A stretch of 64,000 nt of DNA. It comes from Hyphomicrobiales bacterium. Lineage in GTDB: Bacteria > Pseudomonadota > Alphaproteobacteria > Rhizobiales > RI-29. Below are positions 38,898 to 47,327 of this stretch, one piece after another (position 1 is the stretch's first letter; each line of letters starts with the position of its first letter). Below the pieces are notes generated by a model that saw only the letters and a list, made by a program, of their open reading frames with translations, was not told the DNA's origin and searched no databases. A program made the translations under genes and the position numbers. The DNA lies in assembly GCA_016125495.1 (NCBI GenBank), contig WGLQ01000020.1:1-64000 (forward strand). Direction: 5' to 3'.

Positions 38898-41056
38898 ATC
38901 ACTCTCCGCTTGTGGTCGGGCCCCGTCGGCTTGACGATGCCCTCGGTCTCATCACCCATGTAGACCGCGAACTCGCCCTGGCGGGCCTCGTCGCAGTAGC
39001 GCTGCAGCATCGAGCGCATGGCCGGGTCGTGGATGCGATCGAATGGGATGTCGTCGAGCGCGAAGAACCGCGTGCCGGCGGGCGGCTCCCCTGAGGCGCG
39101 ACCACGGTAGTAGATGGCGAACGAACCGGTGGGCTTGTCCTCGTAGACCGCATAGACGAAGTCGATCGCCGTCTCGAAGCCCGGCTGCCCATAGCACCGC
39201 GCAAGGTCATCCAGCCGGGATTGCCCACCGTCGCGGCCGACACTCGGGACGGTGACCGCACCGTGCTCACCGGACGTCTCGAGCAGGATCGCGCCTTCCC
39301 TTTCGTAGATCGCACCGACCACGGTGCCGCTGCGCCGCGCGACGGCGTCGACGAGCGGCTCCTCCACGCCGAGCGTGAAATATCGTCCCCGATAATAGCC
39401 GAGCGGTCGGCCATCGCTTCTCCCGATGGCGGTCACCCGGCCGATCAGAATGACGTGGTCGCCCGCTTCCATGCGGGAATGCCGGCTGCACTCGAGAAAG
39501 GCGAGTGCTCCCTCGAGAAGGGGAACACCGCTGCTTCCGGCGCGCCAGGGGGCGATCTCGAACTTGTCGGGGCGCTTGGTGGCAAAAAGGCCGGAGATGT
39601 CCTTCTGGTCGTCGGCAAGGATGTTTATCGCGAAGTTCCGCGCCGAGCAGAAGACGTGGCGGCTGGCAGCATTGCCGGCCACGCAAACGAGGACGAGGGG
39701 CGGATCGAGCGAAACCGAGGTGAAGGAGTTCGCCGTGAACCCACGCGGGGTTCCATCCGCCTCGAGGGCGGTGATCACGGTCACCCCTGTCATGAACTGT
39801 CCGAGCACATCGCGCAAGGCGCGCTGATCGAGGGCGCCGTGCGGTGCCTCTGCGGGCTCGGTTGACGCGGAAAGATAATAATCGTTGTCGGCCCCCAGGC
39901 GCGGCGGGCCGGCGGGAGGCGGTGCCGGCGTCTTCTGGAAGTGCACGGGGTTGGCGGCGACACGCCAGGGCCGCGCGCCCGGTTCCGGATGCGCAAGTTC
40001 CGCGATCATGGCGCGGGCGGCAACGTGCGGATCGGCAAGGATGTCGGCGGCGTCGTTGACAGGGCCGTAGGGCAGCAGCCCGCCGAGGATCGCAGTCAGT
40101 TCCGCCTTGGTGTGCCGCCCGGTCCATTCGGCAACCGCCGCGTTGACGCGTTCGGCGTTCTCGCGCCGCCCGGTCTTGTCGGCGAGGCCCTCGTCGGCCG
40201 CCAGATCCGGACGCGACATGGCCTTCGTCAGGCGGCGCCAGAATTCGTCGTCCACCACACCGATCGAAACCCAGCCGTCGCTCGCGGGAAAAAGCCCGAA
40301 TGGCGCCAGCAGCGGATGCCCATTGCCGACGGGCACCGGCGTCAGCCCCTCGATGTCCTGCTGGTAGACGATGCGCTCGCAGAGGCTGAGAACGGCATCG
40401 TACATGGCGAGGTCGATGAACTGGCCCTCACCGGTCAATTCGGCATGACGGATCGCCGCGACGATGGCGAACGACATCATCATGCCCGAAAAGACGTCGC
40501 CGACGCCGGGGCCGGACTTCAGCGGCGAGGCGGCATCCGGTCCGGTGATCGACATGAGGCCGCCCATCGCCTGGGCGACGACATCGTAGGACGGCCAATC
40601 GTTGTATGGGCTCTTGCCGCTGCGCGGATCGCCAAAGCCACGGATCGCGGCATAGACGAGGCGGGGGTTGACGCGCGCGAGGGCTTCGTAGGAGAGCCCC
40701 AGCCGCTCCATCACGCCCGGACGAAAATTTTCCACCAGGACGTCGGCGTCGCGTACGAGGGCAACCAGCGCGTCACGTCCCTCGGGCGACTTGAGGTCGA
40801 GCCGCACGCTCTTCTTTCCGCGATTGAGGGAGATGAAGTATCCGGCCCACTCACGTGCAGGATCATCGTCCCTATAGGGACCGTTGGTGCGGCTCGTGTC
40901 GCCCTCGGCGCCCTCGATCTTGACGACCTCGGCGCCATGGTCGCAGAGCATCATCGTGCAGTAGGGACCGGACAGCATCCGCGTCAGATCGAGCACGCGC
41001 ACGCCCGCGAGAATGCCTCCCGTCCGCTGCGGCGCAGCGCCATCCCTTCCGGTCAT
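38894..41056 (-). CDS. Fusion: family III CoA-transferase + flavin reductase + extra domain
   Basis: An uninterrupted 720-codon gene. Residues 1-395 are a CaiB/BaiF-type CoA-transferase (VLDLTRMLSGPYCTMMLCDHG; catalytic Asp187 in GVGD). Residues ~408-565 are a RutF/HpaC-type flavin reductase (LGQFMTGVTVITA, GFTANSFTSVSLDPPLVLVC, SRHSRMEAGDHVILIGRV). Residues ~566-720 form a third domain (FALDDIPFDRIHDPAMRSML) of a kind I associate with some flavin reductases. The reductase would supply reduced FMN to a monooxygenase, but none is encoded nearby. The gene overlaps both neighbours by four bases. Confidence 0.88.
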   Translation of the reverse strand: MTGRDGAAPQRTGGILAGVRVLDLTRMLSGPYCTMMLCDHGAEVVKIEGAEGDTSRTNGPYRDDDPAREWAGYFISLNRGKKSVRLDLKSPEGRDALVALVRDADVLVENFRPGVMERLGLSYEALARVNPRLVYAAIRGFGDPRSGKSPYNDWPSYDVVAQAMGGLMSITGPDAASPLKSGPGVGDVFSGMMMSFAIVAAIRHAELTGEGQFIDLAMYDAVLSLCERIVYQQDIEGLTPVPVGNGHPLLAPFGLFPASDGWVSIGVVDDEFWRRLTKAMSRPDLAADEGLADKTGRRENAERVNAAVAEWTGRHTKAELTAILGGLLPYGPVNDAADILADPHVAARAMIAELAHPEPGARPWRVAANPVHFQKTPAPPPAGPPRLGADNDYYLSASTEPAEAPHGALDQRALRDVLGQFMTGVTVITALEADGTPRGFTANSFTSVSLDPPLVLVCVAGNAASRHVFCSARNFAINILADDQKDISGLFATKRPDKFEIAPWRAGSSGVPLLEGALAFLECSRHSRMEAGDHVILIGRVTAIGRSDGRPLGYYRGRYFTLGVEEPLVDAVARRSGTVVGAIYEREGAILLETSGEHGAVTVPSVGRDGGQSRLDDLARCYGQPGFETAIDFVYAVYEDKPTGSFAIYYRGRASGEPPAGTRFFALDDIPFDRIHDPAMRSMLQRYCDEARQGEFAVYMGDETEGIVKPTGPDHKRRVI

Positions 41057-41874
41057 CCCTCTGCCCCCGGCCGAACGTCATCGAGGAAGGCCAGCAACTC
41101 CGCGTTGAAGCGCGCCGGCGCCTCCATCATCGCCATGTGCCGCAGGCCGTCGAGGATCACTGTCCGCGCTCCCGCGATCTCACCCGCGATCGCCACCGAC
41201 ATGGCCGGCGAATTGCCATGATCCTCGCTTCCCGTCATCACCAGTGTCGGGCAAGAGATGGGGGGCTGGGGGGCGACGAGTTCGTCGACTCCCTCGACCA
41301 GGACCTGGTAGTTGAGAGGATAAATTTCCGGGTCGTTCTCGAGTATCCAGCGGCGCACCAGGTCCATCGTATCGCCGTGGTCGCGCCGGAAATCGTCCCC
41401 GAACCACCTCGTGAGCGCTGCCTCGACCGTCGCGGACGGTCCCCGGGCGCGGGCCTGCTCGACGCGCGCCGCGATCGCCGCGTGGGCCGCCGGGTCGCGG
41501 CGGTGCGCGGAATGGAGGATGGCCAGGGCCCAGAGACGTTCGGAATGGTCCATGGCGAAGCGGCGTGCGATCATGCCGCCGAGGGAGAAGCCCGCGACCG
41601 CGGCACGGGCAATGCCGATATCATCGAGGAGACCGGACAACTGCGAGGAAAAAACCGCGAGCGACGGGCGGGCGCCTGACGGCGGACTCTCGCCATGCCC
41701 GGCGAGATCGTAGGTCAGAACGCGGAACCTGGCGGCCAGGCATGGCACCTGCTCGCGCCACATGCCACGGTTGAGGCCGAGGCCGTGCACCAATGCAACC
41801 ACGGGGCCGCTGCCCCCTGTCAATTGGTAGGCGGTGCCGTCCCGTGCCCTGCCAGACCTCGCGTTCATCGCCAT
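41053..41874 (-). CDS. Alpha/beta hydrolase
   Basis: A 273-residue alpha/beta hydrolase of the 3-oxoadipate enol-lactonase/RutD type. Oxyanion region VHGLGLNRGMW, nucleophile Ser97 in GFSLGG and the C-terminal catalytic His in LRHMAMMEAP. It would cleave an ester, lactone or C-C bond in the pathway. It sits 17 bases after ridA. A start two codons later is possible. Confidence 0.9.
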   Translation of the reverse strand: MAMNARSGRARDGTAYQLTGGSGPVVALVHGLGLNRGMWREQVPCLAARFRVLTYDLAGHGESPPSGARPSLAVFSSQLSGLLDDIGIARAAVAGFSLGGMIARRFAMDHSERLWALAILHSAHRRDPAAHAAIAARVEQARARGPSATVEAALTRWFGDDFRRDHGDTMDLVRRWILENDPEIYPLNYQVLVEGVDELVAPQPPISCPTLVMTGSEDHGNSPAMSVAIAGEIAGARTVILDGLRHMAMMEAPARFNAELLAFLDDVRPGAEG

Positions 41875-41891
41875 GTGCTGCCCGCCGATGC

Positions 41892-42341
41892 TCAGCCGCC
41901 GAGAGGTTTATAGGCGACGACCTCGACCTCCACGCGGACGTCGACGAGGAGTTCGCCGACAACGGCCGAGCGGGCCGGGGGCTCGCTCGGGAAATACTCC
42001 CCATAGATCCTGTCGAAGCCGGGAAAGTCGCCGCGCTCGCGAAGCCATACCATGGCCTTGACGACGTCGCGGTAAGTGCAGCCGGCGAGCGCCAAAGTTC
42101 GGCCGATCTCGTCCAGCACGACGCGCGTCTGCTCCTCGATGCTGCCGGTCGTCATGACGGCGCCGTCCTTCATGGGGATCTGACCGGTCAGGAAGACGAA
42201 ATCGCCAGCGCGAACGGCGCGCGACAGCGAGAGGGTGCGCCCGCCGATGACGATCGGATCACCGATCACGCGCTTTGCGTTCGCGGTGCGCGCGCCCGAT
42301 CGGGCATCGTCGTGTTGGTGGCCGGTGGCTGGATCACTCAT
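41892..42341 (-). CDS. RidA/YjgF family deaminase
   Basis: A 149-residue RidA-family protein that hydrolyses reactive enamines/imines or, in pathways such as pyrimidine and 2-aminomuconate breakdown, acts as a dedicated deaminase. The arginine of the active site (PPARSAVVGE) is kept, as is FLTGQIP. The N-terminal ~25 residues extend beyond the usual fold. It is the first gene of its operon, divergent from the aldehyde dehydrogenase. Confidence 0.9.
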   Translation of the reverse strand: MSDPATGHQHDDARSGARTANAKRVIGDPIVIGGRTLSLSRAVRAGDFVFLTGQIPMKDGAVMTTGSIEEQTRVVLDEIGRTLALAGCTYRDVVKAMVWLRERGDFPGFDRIYGEYFPSEPPARSAVVGELLVDVRVEVEVVAYKPLGG

Positions 42342-42510
42342 TCTTACAACCCGCTATAATCGGTCGCAGCCTAGCCGACGGACAGGCGCTCCGATTGTTC
42401 CAAAATAGTCACACGTTGGCGAAAAGTTTCGACTGCGTCCCCAGGGCTCATGGGTAAGCTGTCCATCATCCGATCACCCCGGCGAGCACGCCAAGCCAAG
42501 GACCAGGCCG

Positions 42511-43995
42511 ATGAGCGACCTCCAGCGATATCAGATGCTGATCGACGGCGAATGGGTGGGCGCGAGCGACGGGCGCACATTCGAGAGCGTCAATCCCACC
42601 ACGGGCGAGCCCTGGGCGCTCATTCCGGAGGCGACGGCCGAGGACGTCGATCGCGCGGTCAAGGCCGCCTGGCGCGCCTTCTCGCAAGGCCCGTGGTCCC
42701 GCACGCTGGCGAGCGAGCGGGGCCGCATGCTGCGCCGGCTGGCGGATCTGCTCGCCGAGAAATCGGAAGCACTCGGGCGCATCGAGACCATCGATACCGG
42801 CAAAATGCTGAAGGAGACGCGCTGGCAGGCCAAGTACATCGCCGAGTTCTTCAACTTCTATGCCGGCTGCGCCGACAAGGTGCATGGCGAGACGCTGCCG
42901 ATCGACAAACCGGACATGGTGACGATGACGATGCGCGAGCCGCTCGGCGTCGTGGCGGCCATCGTGCCATGGAACTCCCAGATGTTCCTGGTCGCGGTCA
43001 AGATCGGACCGGCGCTCGCGGCCGGCAACACCGTCGTGCTCAAGACATCCGAGCATGCTGCCGCGCCGCTGCTCGAATTCGGCCGGTTGATCGAGCAGGC
43101 CGGCTTTCCGCCAGGGGTCGTCAACATCGTCACCGGCCACGGCGATCCGTGCGGGCGCACACTCACTTCGCATCCGCTGGTCGCGCGCATCAGCTTCACG
43201 GGCGGACCGGGGGCGGCGCGGCACGTGCTGCACAACTCGGCGGAGAATTTCGCCGAGGTCTCGCTCGAACTCGGCGGCAAGTCGCCGTTCATCGTGTTCG
43301 ACGATGCCAATATCGAGAGCGCGGTCAACGGCTCGGTCGCCGGCATTTTCGGGGCGAGCGGGCAGAGCTGTGTCGCAGGCTCGCGCCTCTATCTGCACGA
43401 GCGGATCGCGGATGAATTCCTCGAGAGGATGATCGCCATCACGCGCAACATCCGGATCGGCGATCCGCTGGCCGAGGAGACCCAGATGGGTCCGCTCGCC
43501 ACGACCGCGCAAATCGAGCGGATCGAAATGGAGGTCGCCCTCGCGCAGGAGCAGGGCGGCAGCCTGCTGCACGGCGGCAAGCGCCCGCAGTCGATGCCCC
43601 GTGGCTGGTTCTACGAGCCGACCATCATCTCCTGCCCCGATCAGAAGATGAAAATCGTCGACACGGAACTGTTCGGACCCGTGCTGAGCGTGCTGACGTT
43701 CCGAGACGAGGACGAAGTGGTGGATCTGGCCAACGACACCAGGCATGGCCTGGCGGCGGGAATATTCACGGGCAATGGCGCGCGCAGCCTGCGCGTCAGC
43801 AAGCGACTGCGCGCCGGGATCGTCTGGGTGAACACGTACCGCGTCGTCTCGCCGATCGCCGAATTCGGTGGCTGCAAGGATTCGGGCTACGGGCGCGAAA
43901 GCGGCATGCAGGCGATCTACGACTACACGCGCCCAAAGACGGTGTGGATCAATATTTCCGACCAGCCGCTCGGCAACCCGTTCGTGATGCGCTGA
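42511..43995 (+). CDS. Aldehyde dehydrogenase
   Basis: A 494-residue NAD(P)-dependent aldehyde dehydrogenase. Catalytic Cys287 (GQSCVAG), general base Glu253 (SLELGGKSP) and the cofactor-anchoring PWNSQ/VLKTSEH are present. Substrate unknown; overall pattern is of the betaine/2-aminomuconic semialdehyde type. It is divergent from ridA by 169 bases. Its stop codon directly abuts the stop of the convergent serine hydrolase gene. Confidence 0.93.
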   Translation: MSDLQRYQMLIDGEWVGASDGRTFESVNPTTGEPWALIPEATAEDVDRAVKAAWRAFSQGPWSRTLASERGRMLRRLADLLAEKSEALGRIETIDTGKMLKETRWQAKYIAEFFNFYAGCADKVHGETLPIDKPDMVTMTMREPLGVVAAIVPWNSQMFLVAVKIGPALAAGNTVVLKTSEHAAAPLLEFGRLIEQAGFPPGVVNIVTGHGDPCGRTLTSHPLVARISFTGGPGAARHVLHNSAENFAEVSLELGGKSPFIVFDDANIESAVNGSVAGIFGASGQSCVAGSRLYLHERIADEFLERMIAITRNIRIGDPLAEETQMGPLATTAQIERIEMEVALAQEQGGSLLHGGKRPQSMPRGWFYEPTIISCPDQKMKIVDTELFGPVLSVLTFRDEDEVVDLANDTRHGLAAGIFTGNGARSLRVSKRLRAGIVWVNTYRVVSPIAEFGGCKDSGYGRESGMQAIYDYTRPKTVWINISDQPLGNPFVMR

Positions 43996-45132
43996 TCAGA
44001 GGCGGGCGATGGCGGCGAGGGCATCGATCAATGATGCCGAGTAGGCCATGTCATAGCCCGCCTCGTTCTCGAGCACGCCGAGAAAGAGCGCGACCGTGCC
44101 GGTCTCCATGTCGACGAGGAGAAATTGCCCACCATACCCTCCATGACCGATCCAGCGGCCGTCGGTGAAGAGGTGACTGGAATAGCGCAGCCCCTGGCGC
44201 GGCGGAGCAAAGGCGGGCGCCGCCCGCGTACGCGCACGGGAAATGAAACCGGCATCTCCAACCGAGGGAACGCCTAGGCCGTCGCCGGAGCGCGCAAAGA
44301 GAAGACCGAAGCGGGCGACATCGCGCGCCGTCAGGCAGCCGCCACCCGAGAGCGCCGGAAATCCCTCGCGGTCGGTGCTCAAATGAAAGCATCCCTCATA
44401 GCCGGCCGCTTCCACGATGCGGCGCAGGCGCTCGCGCAGACCGCCACCGGTGACCTCGTCGACGAGCCAGGCGAGAACATCCGTATTGGCCGACTTGTAG
44501 GCGACCTCGAGGCGCGGCACGACGCTCTCGGCGCCCGTGATCGACGCGAGGTATGTACGAAGGGACGGCTCATCCCGACCCGCTGGCGGAAGCCGCCAGC
44601 CGAGTGACACCTCGTAGGCGTAGGCGTCGCAGAAGGGGTCCTCATAATCCTCCGTGAAGTCGTTCGCGACGGCCATGTCGAGCAGCATCTGGACGCTCGC
44701 GCGCCGGTAGCCGCTAGCGACGTCGGGTAAATAGGCACCCACGGGCCGTTGGGGATCGATCACACCCTCGGCGATGAGTTCCCCGAGAAGCAGGTTGGCG
44801 TGCATCTTGGTGATCGACTGGATCGAGTGGGGCTGGTCAGGAGCAAAATCGGGGGCATAGCACTCGTGGAGGATCGCGTCGTGCCGCGCCACGACGAGGG
44901 CCGAAAGGGTTGGCAGTTCCTCGAGGCGGCGCACCTCGGGATGGCTGGCGATCGCCCCGTCCGTTGTCTTGCGCAACTGGAGCACGCTGGCCGCCCGCAT
45001 CTGGATCGACTGGCGGAACAGGCGGTGCGCGTTGTGAAAGCCGTGGCGGCGATGTGCCGGCTGGTTCCAGCGCTGCTTGTTGCCGTCGCCGACGGCGAGG
45101 TCCGGGTTGGCTGTTCGCTCCGGACAAGCCAC
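43996..45132 (-). CDS. Serine hydrolase of the beta-lactamase/penicillin-binding family
   Basis: A 378-residue class C beta-lactamase-like hydrolase. It has the S-x-x-K nucleophile at Ser106-Lys109 (SITK), the Y-x-N-like element in YKSANTD and the third motif HGGYGG. No signal peptide is evident, so it is probably cytosolic and may act as an esterase or amidase. It starts with GTG two bases after the acyl-CoA synthetase stop, so it looks like the last gene of the BKACE operon. Confidence 0.88.
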   Translation of the reverse strand: MACPERTANPDLAVGDGNKQRWNQPAHRRHGFHNAHRLFRQSIQMRAASVLQLRKTTDGAIASHPEVRRLEELPTLSALVVARHDAILHECYAPDFAPDQPHSIQSITKMHANLLLGELIAEGVIDPQRPVGAYLPDVASGYRRASVQMLLDMAVANDFTEDYEDPFCDAYAYEVSLGWRLPPAGRDEPSLRTYLASITGAESVVPRLEVAYKSANTDVLAWLVDEVTGGGLRERLRRIVEAAGYEGCFHLSTDREGFPALSGGGCLTARDVARFGLLFARSGDGLGVPSVGDAGFISRARTRAAPAFAPPRQGLRYSSHLFTDGRWIGHGGYGGQFLLVDMETGTVALFLGVLENEAGYDMAYSASLIDALAAIARL

Positions 45133-45134
45133 GG

Positions 45135-47327
45135 TCAGGCACGCAAATGGATGAGCGCGTCCACCGCACAGACGCGATCGGCGTGGACGAACAGCGGATT
45201 GATTTCGATCTCGGCGAGGCGTTCGGCATTCTGGCGAGCGAATTGCGCGATGCCGGCGATCTCTCGGGCGATCGCCATCAGGTCAGCGGTCGGGCGGCCA
45301 CGAAAGCCGCCGAGCAGCCGCGACGCTCGGAGTCCGGCAATCGCATCCGCTATGTCGGTCGGCGAGGACGGCAGCAGCAGCGTCACGCTGTCGCCGATCA
45401 ACTCGACCAGAACGCCGCCGCTTCCGATCGTCATCGCCTGGCCGAACGCGGCGTCCGAGCGAACGCTGACGATCAGTTCGGCGAGCGGCTCGGGCTCCAT
45501 GCGCTCCACCAGGAACCGGTCCGTCAGGCTGGCCGGACGGCGCTCGCGGACGCTCGCCTTCATCGCATCGACCGCCGCCGAAACGGCTTCGCCGGTCCGC
45601 AGCCCCAGAGCCACGGCTCCGAGTTCTGTCTTGTGGAGGATATCGGCGCCGAGCATCTTCAAGGCAACCGGAAAGCCGAGGGTGCCGGCGGCGGCGCTGG
45701 CCTGTTCACCGCTCGAAACCACGCCCCGTGGAACGCAGACGTCCGCCTCTGCCAGCATCGCCTTGGCGTCAGCCTCGTCGATCGCAACGAGCCCCGAGCA
45801 GGGCGAGGAGGCAAGGAGCGGCGCCGGCCGTTGCTCGCAGAGGCGCGCGCGCGCCGCGCGCCAGCGAACGGCCGCCGCGATCGCCCGCAAGGCCGCTCCG
45901 ATCCCCTGCATCGGCGCGATGCCGCGCGCACGGAAATGGCGGCGCGTCGCCGGATCGATGTTTTCCGGCAGTGTGCTGCAGATGATTCCCGGAACGCCAG
46001 CCGCCCGAACAGCATCGGCGAACGCGTCGCCATCGGCAAGGTAGAAGGAGCGCGATTCGTCCAATCCCGCGGCGGGATAATCCTGGACCAGGAGCGCGAC
46101 ATCGCAGCCCCCCTCCAGCGCCGCCCTGAAGACGGGGCCGGTGCGCTCCGGCTGCCCCCAGATCGGTGTCGTATAATCGAGCGGATTGGAGACCGTCGCG
46201 ATCGGAGGGAGAAGTGCGGCGAGCCTCTCGCGTATTGCCGGGGCGTGCTCCGGATAGGCGAGACCATGATCGTCACCGAGATCGGCGAGCATGGTCGCCC
46301 CGCCACCCGAACAGGTGAAGCCGGCGATCCGCGGCCCGCGCGGCGCCCCCGCGACGCAGAGCAACTTCAGGGTCTCGAGCAGATCATCGGGCTCGCGGAC
46401 ACGGATCACGCCACAGCGCTGGAACAACGCATCGTAGAGATCGTCCTCTCCCGAAAGCGAGCCAGTGTGGCTGGACGTCAGCGCCCCGCCGATCGCGGAG
46501 GAACCGGTTTTCAGTGCGACGATGGGCTTGCCGAGCGCGGCGGCCCTGACGGCGATTTCGGCGAACCGACGCACGTCGCGCAGGCCCTCGATGTGCAGGC
46601 CGACCGCACACACCTCCTCCTTCTCACACAGAACCTCGAGCAAATCCTCGATGGTGACGACCGCCTGGTTGCCGATGGAAATCATGTGGGTGAGCGGCGC
46701 CGAGCGCTGGCTCATCGTCAGGTCCGAGGAGAGCATGCCGCTCTGGGTGATGATCGCGGCGCCGTGGCCGGGTGTCTCGCCGCCGTGTGCGAACGGCCAG
46801 AGCGCGGTTCGCGTCAGGTAGTTTATGACCCCATAGCAGTTCGGACCAATGAGGGCCATGTCGCCCGCCGCTTCGACCAGCGCACGCTCGGCGGCGATGC
46901 CCTCGCTACCCGCCTCTCCGAAACCGGCCGTGTAGCAAACGATCCCTCCCGTGCCTCGACGCGAGAGAGCCGCCACGGTATCGATCGCCTGCGGCACCGG
47001 GACGGCGAGAAACACGGCATCCGGAGCCTCAGGCAGGGCATCGATGGAGGGGAAACATTCGATCCCCGCGAGCTGCTCGCGCTTGGGATTGACCGGCCAG
47101 AGGGCCCCCCCGAAGCCGATGCGGCGGGCCTCGCCGATGGCGACAGCCGCATCGCGTCCGCCGATGAAGGCGATGTGCCGGGGCGCGAGAAGCCGCTCGA
47201 GGTTCGTCCGGCGACGGATGGTCATGGAGGTGTTCGCGAACGCATGGTCAGACGGGCCGGCGGCGGTCACCGCAGGCAAGCATCCGGGCTCGCAAACGGC
47301 ATGCTCGACGGTCATCGACCGGCTCAT
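45135..47327 (-). CDS. NDP-forming acyl-CoA synthetase (acetate-CoA ligase type)
   Basis: A 730-residue single-chain ADP-forming acyl-CoA synthetase: N-terminal CoA-binding domain (IAFIGGRD), succinyl-CoA-synthetase-like flavodoxin domains with the phospho-histidine region SSHTGSLSGED, and a C-terminal ATP-grasp domain (GFPVALKMLGADILHKTELGA). It links an acid with CoA using ATP. I choose the ATG at 47327 because it overlaps the preceding stop (ATGA); an internal ATG at 47225 would give the more usual N-terminus. Confidence 0.9.
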   Translation of the reverse strand: MSRSMTVEHAVCEPGCLPAVTAAGPSDHAFANTSMTIRRRTNLERLLAPRHIAFIGGRDAAVAIGEARRIGFGGALWPVNPKREQLAGIECFPSIDALPEAPDAVFLAVPVPQAIDTVAALSRRGTGGIVCYTAGFGEAGSEGIAAERALVEAAGDMALIGPNCYGVINYLTRTALWPFAHGGETPGHGAAIITQSGMLSSDLTMSQRSAPLTHMISIGNQAVVTIEDLLEVLCEKEEVCAVGLHIEGLRDVRRFAEIAVRAAALGKPIVALKTGSSAIGGALTSSHTGSLSGEDDLYDALFQRCGVIRVREPDDLLETLKLLCVAGAPRGPRIAGFTCSGGGATMLADLGDDHGLAYPEHAPAIRERLAALLPPIATVSNPLDYTTPIWGQPERTGPVFRAALEGGCDVALLVQDYPAAGLDESRSFYLADGDAFADAVRAAGVPGIICSTLPENIDPATRRHFRARGIAPMQGIGAALRAIAAAVRWRAARARLCEQRPAPLLASSPCSGLVAIDEADAKAMLAEADVCVPRGVVSSGEQASAAAGTLGFPVALKMLGADILHKTELGAVALGLRTGEAVSAAVDAMKASVRERRPASLTDRFLVERMEPEPLAELIVSVRSDAAFGQAMTIGSGGVLVELIGDSVTLLLPSSPTDIADAIAGLRASRLLGGFRGRPTADLMAIAREIAGIAQFARQNAERLAEIEINPLFVHADRVCAVDALIHLRA

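Noticed and set aside
42420-42431. CGAAA-AG-TTTCG as an operator between ridA and the aldehyde dehydrogenase gene
   Set aside because: The arms are only five bases and no convincing promoter overlaps it.
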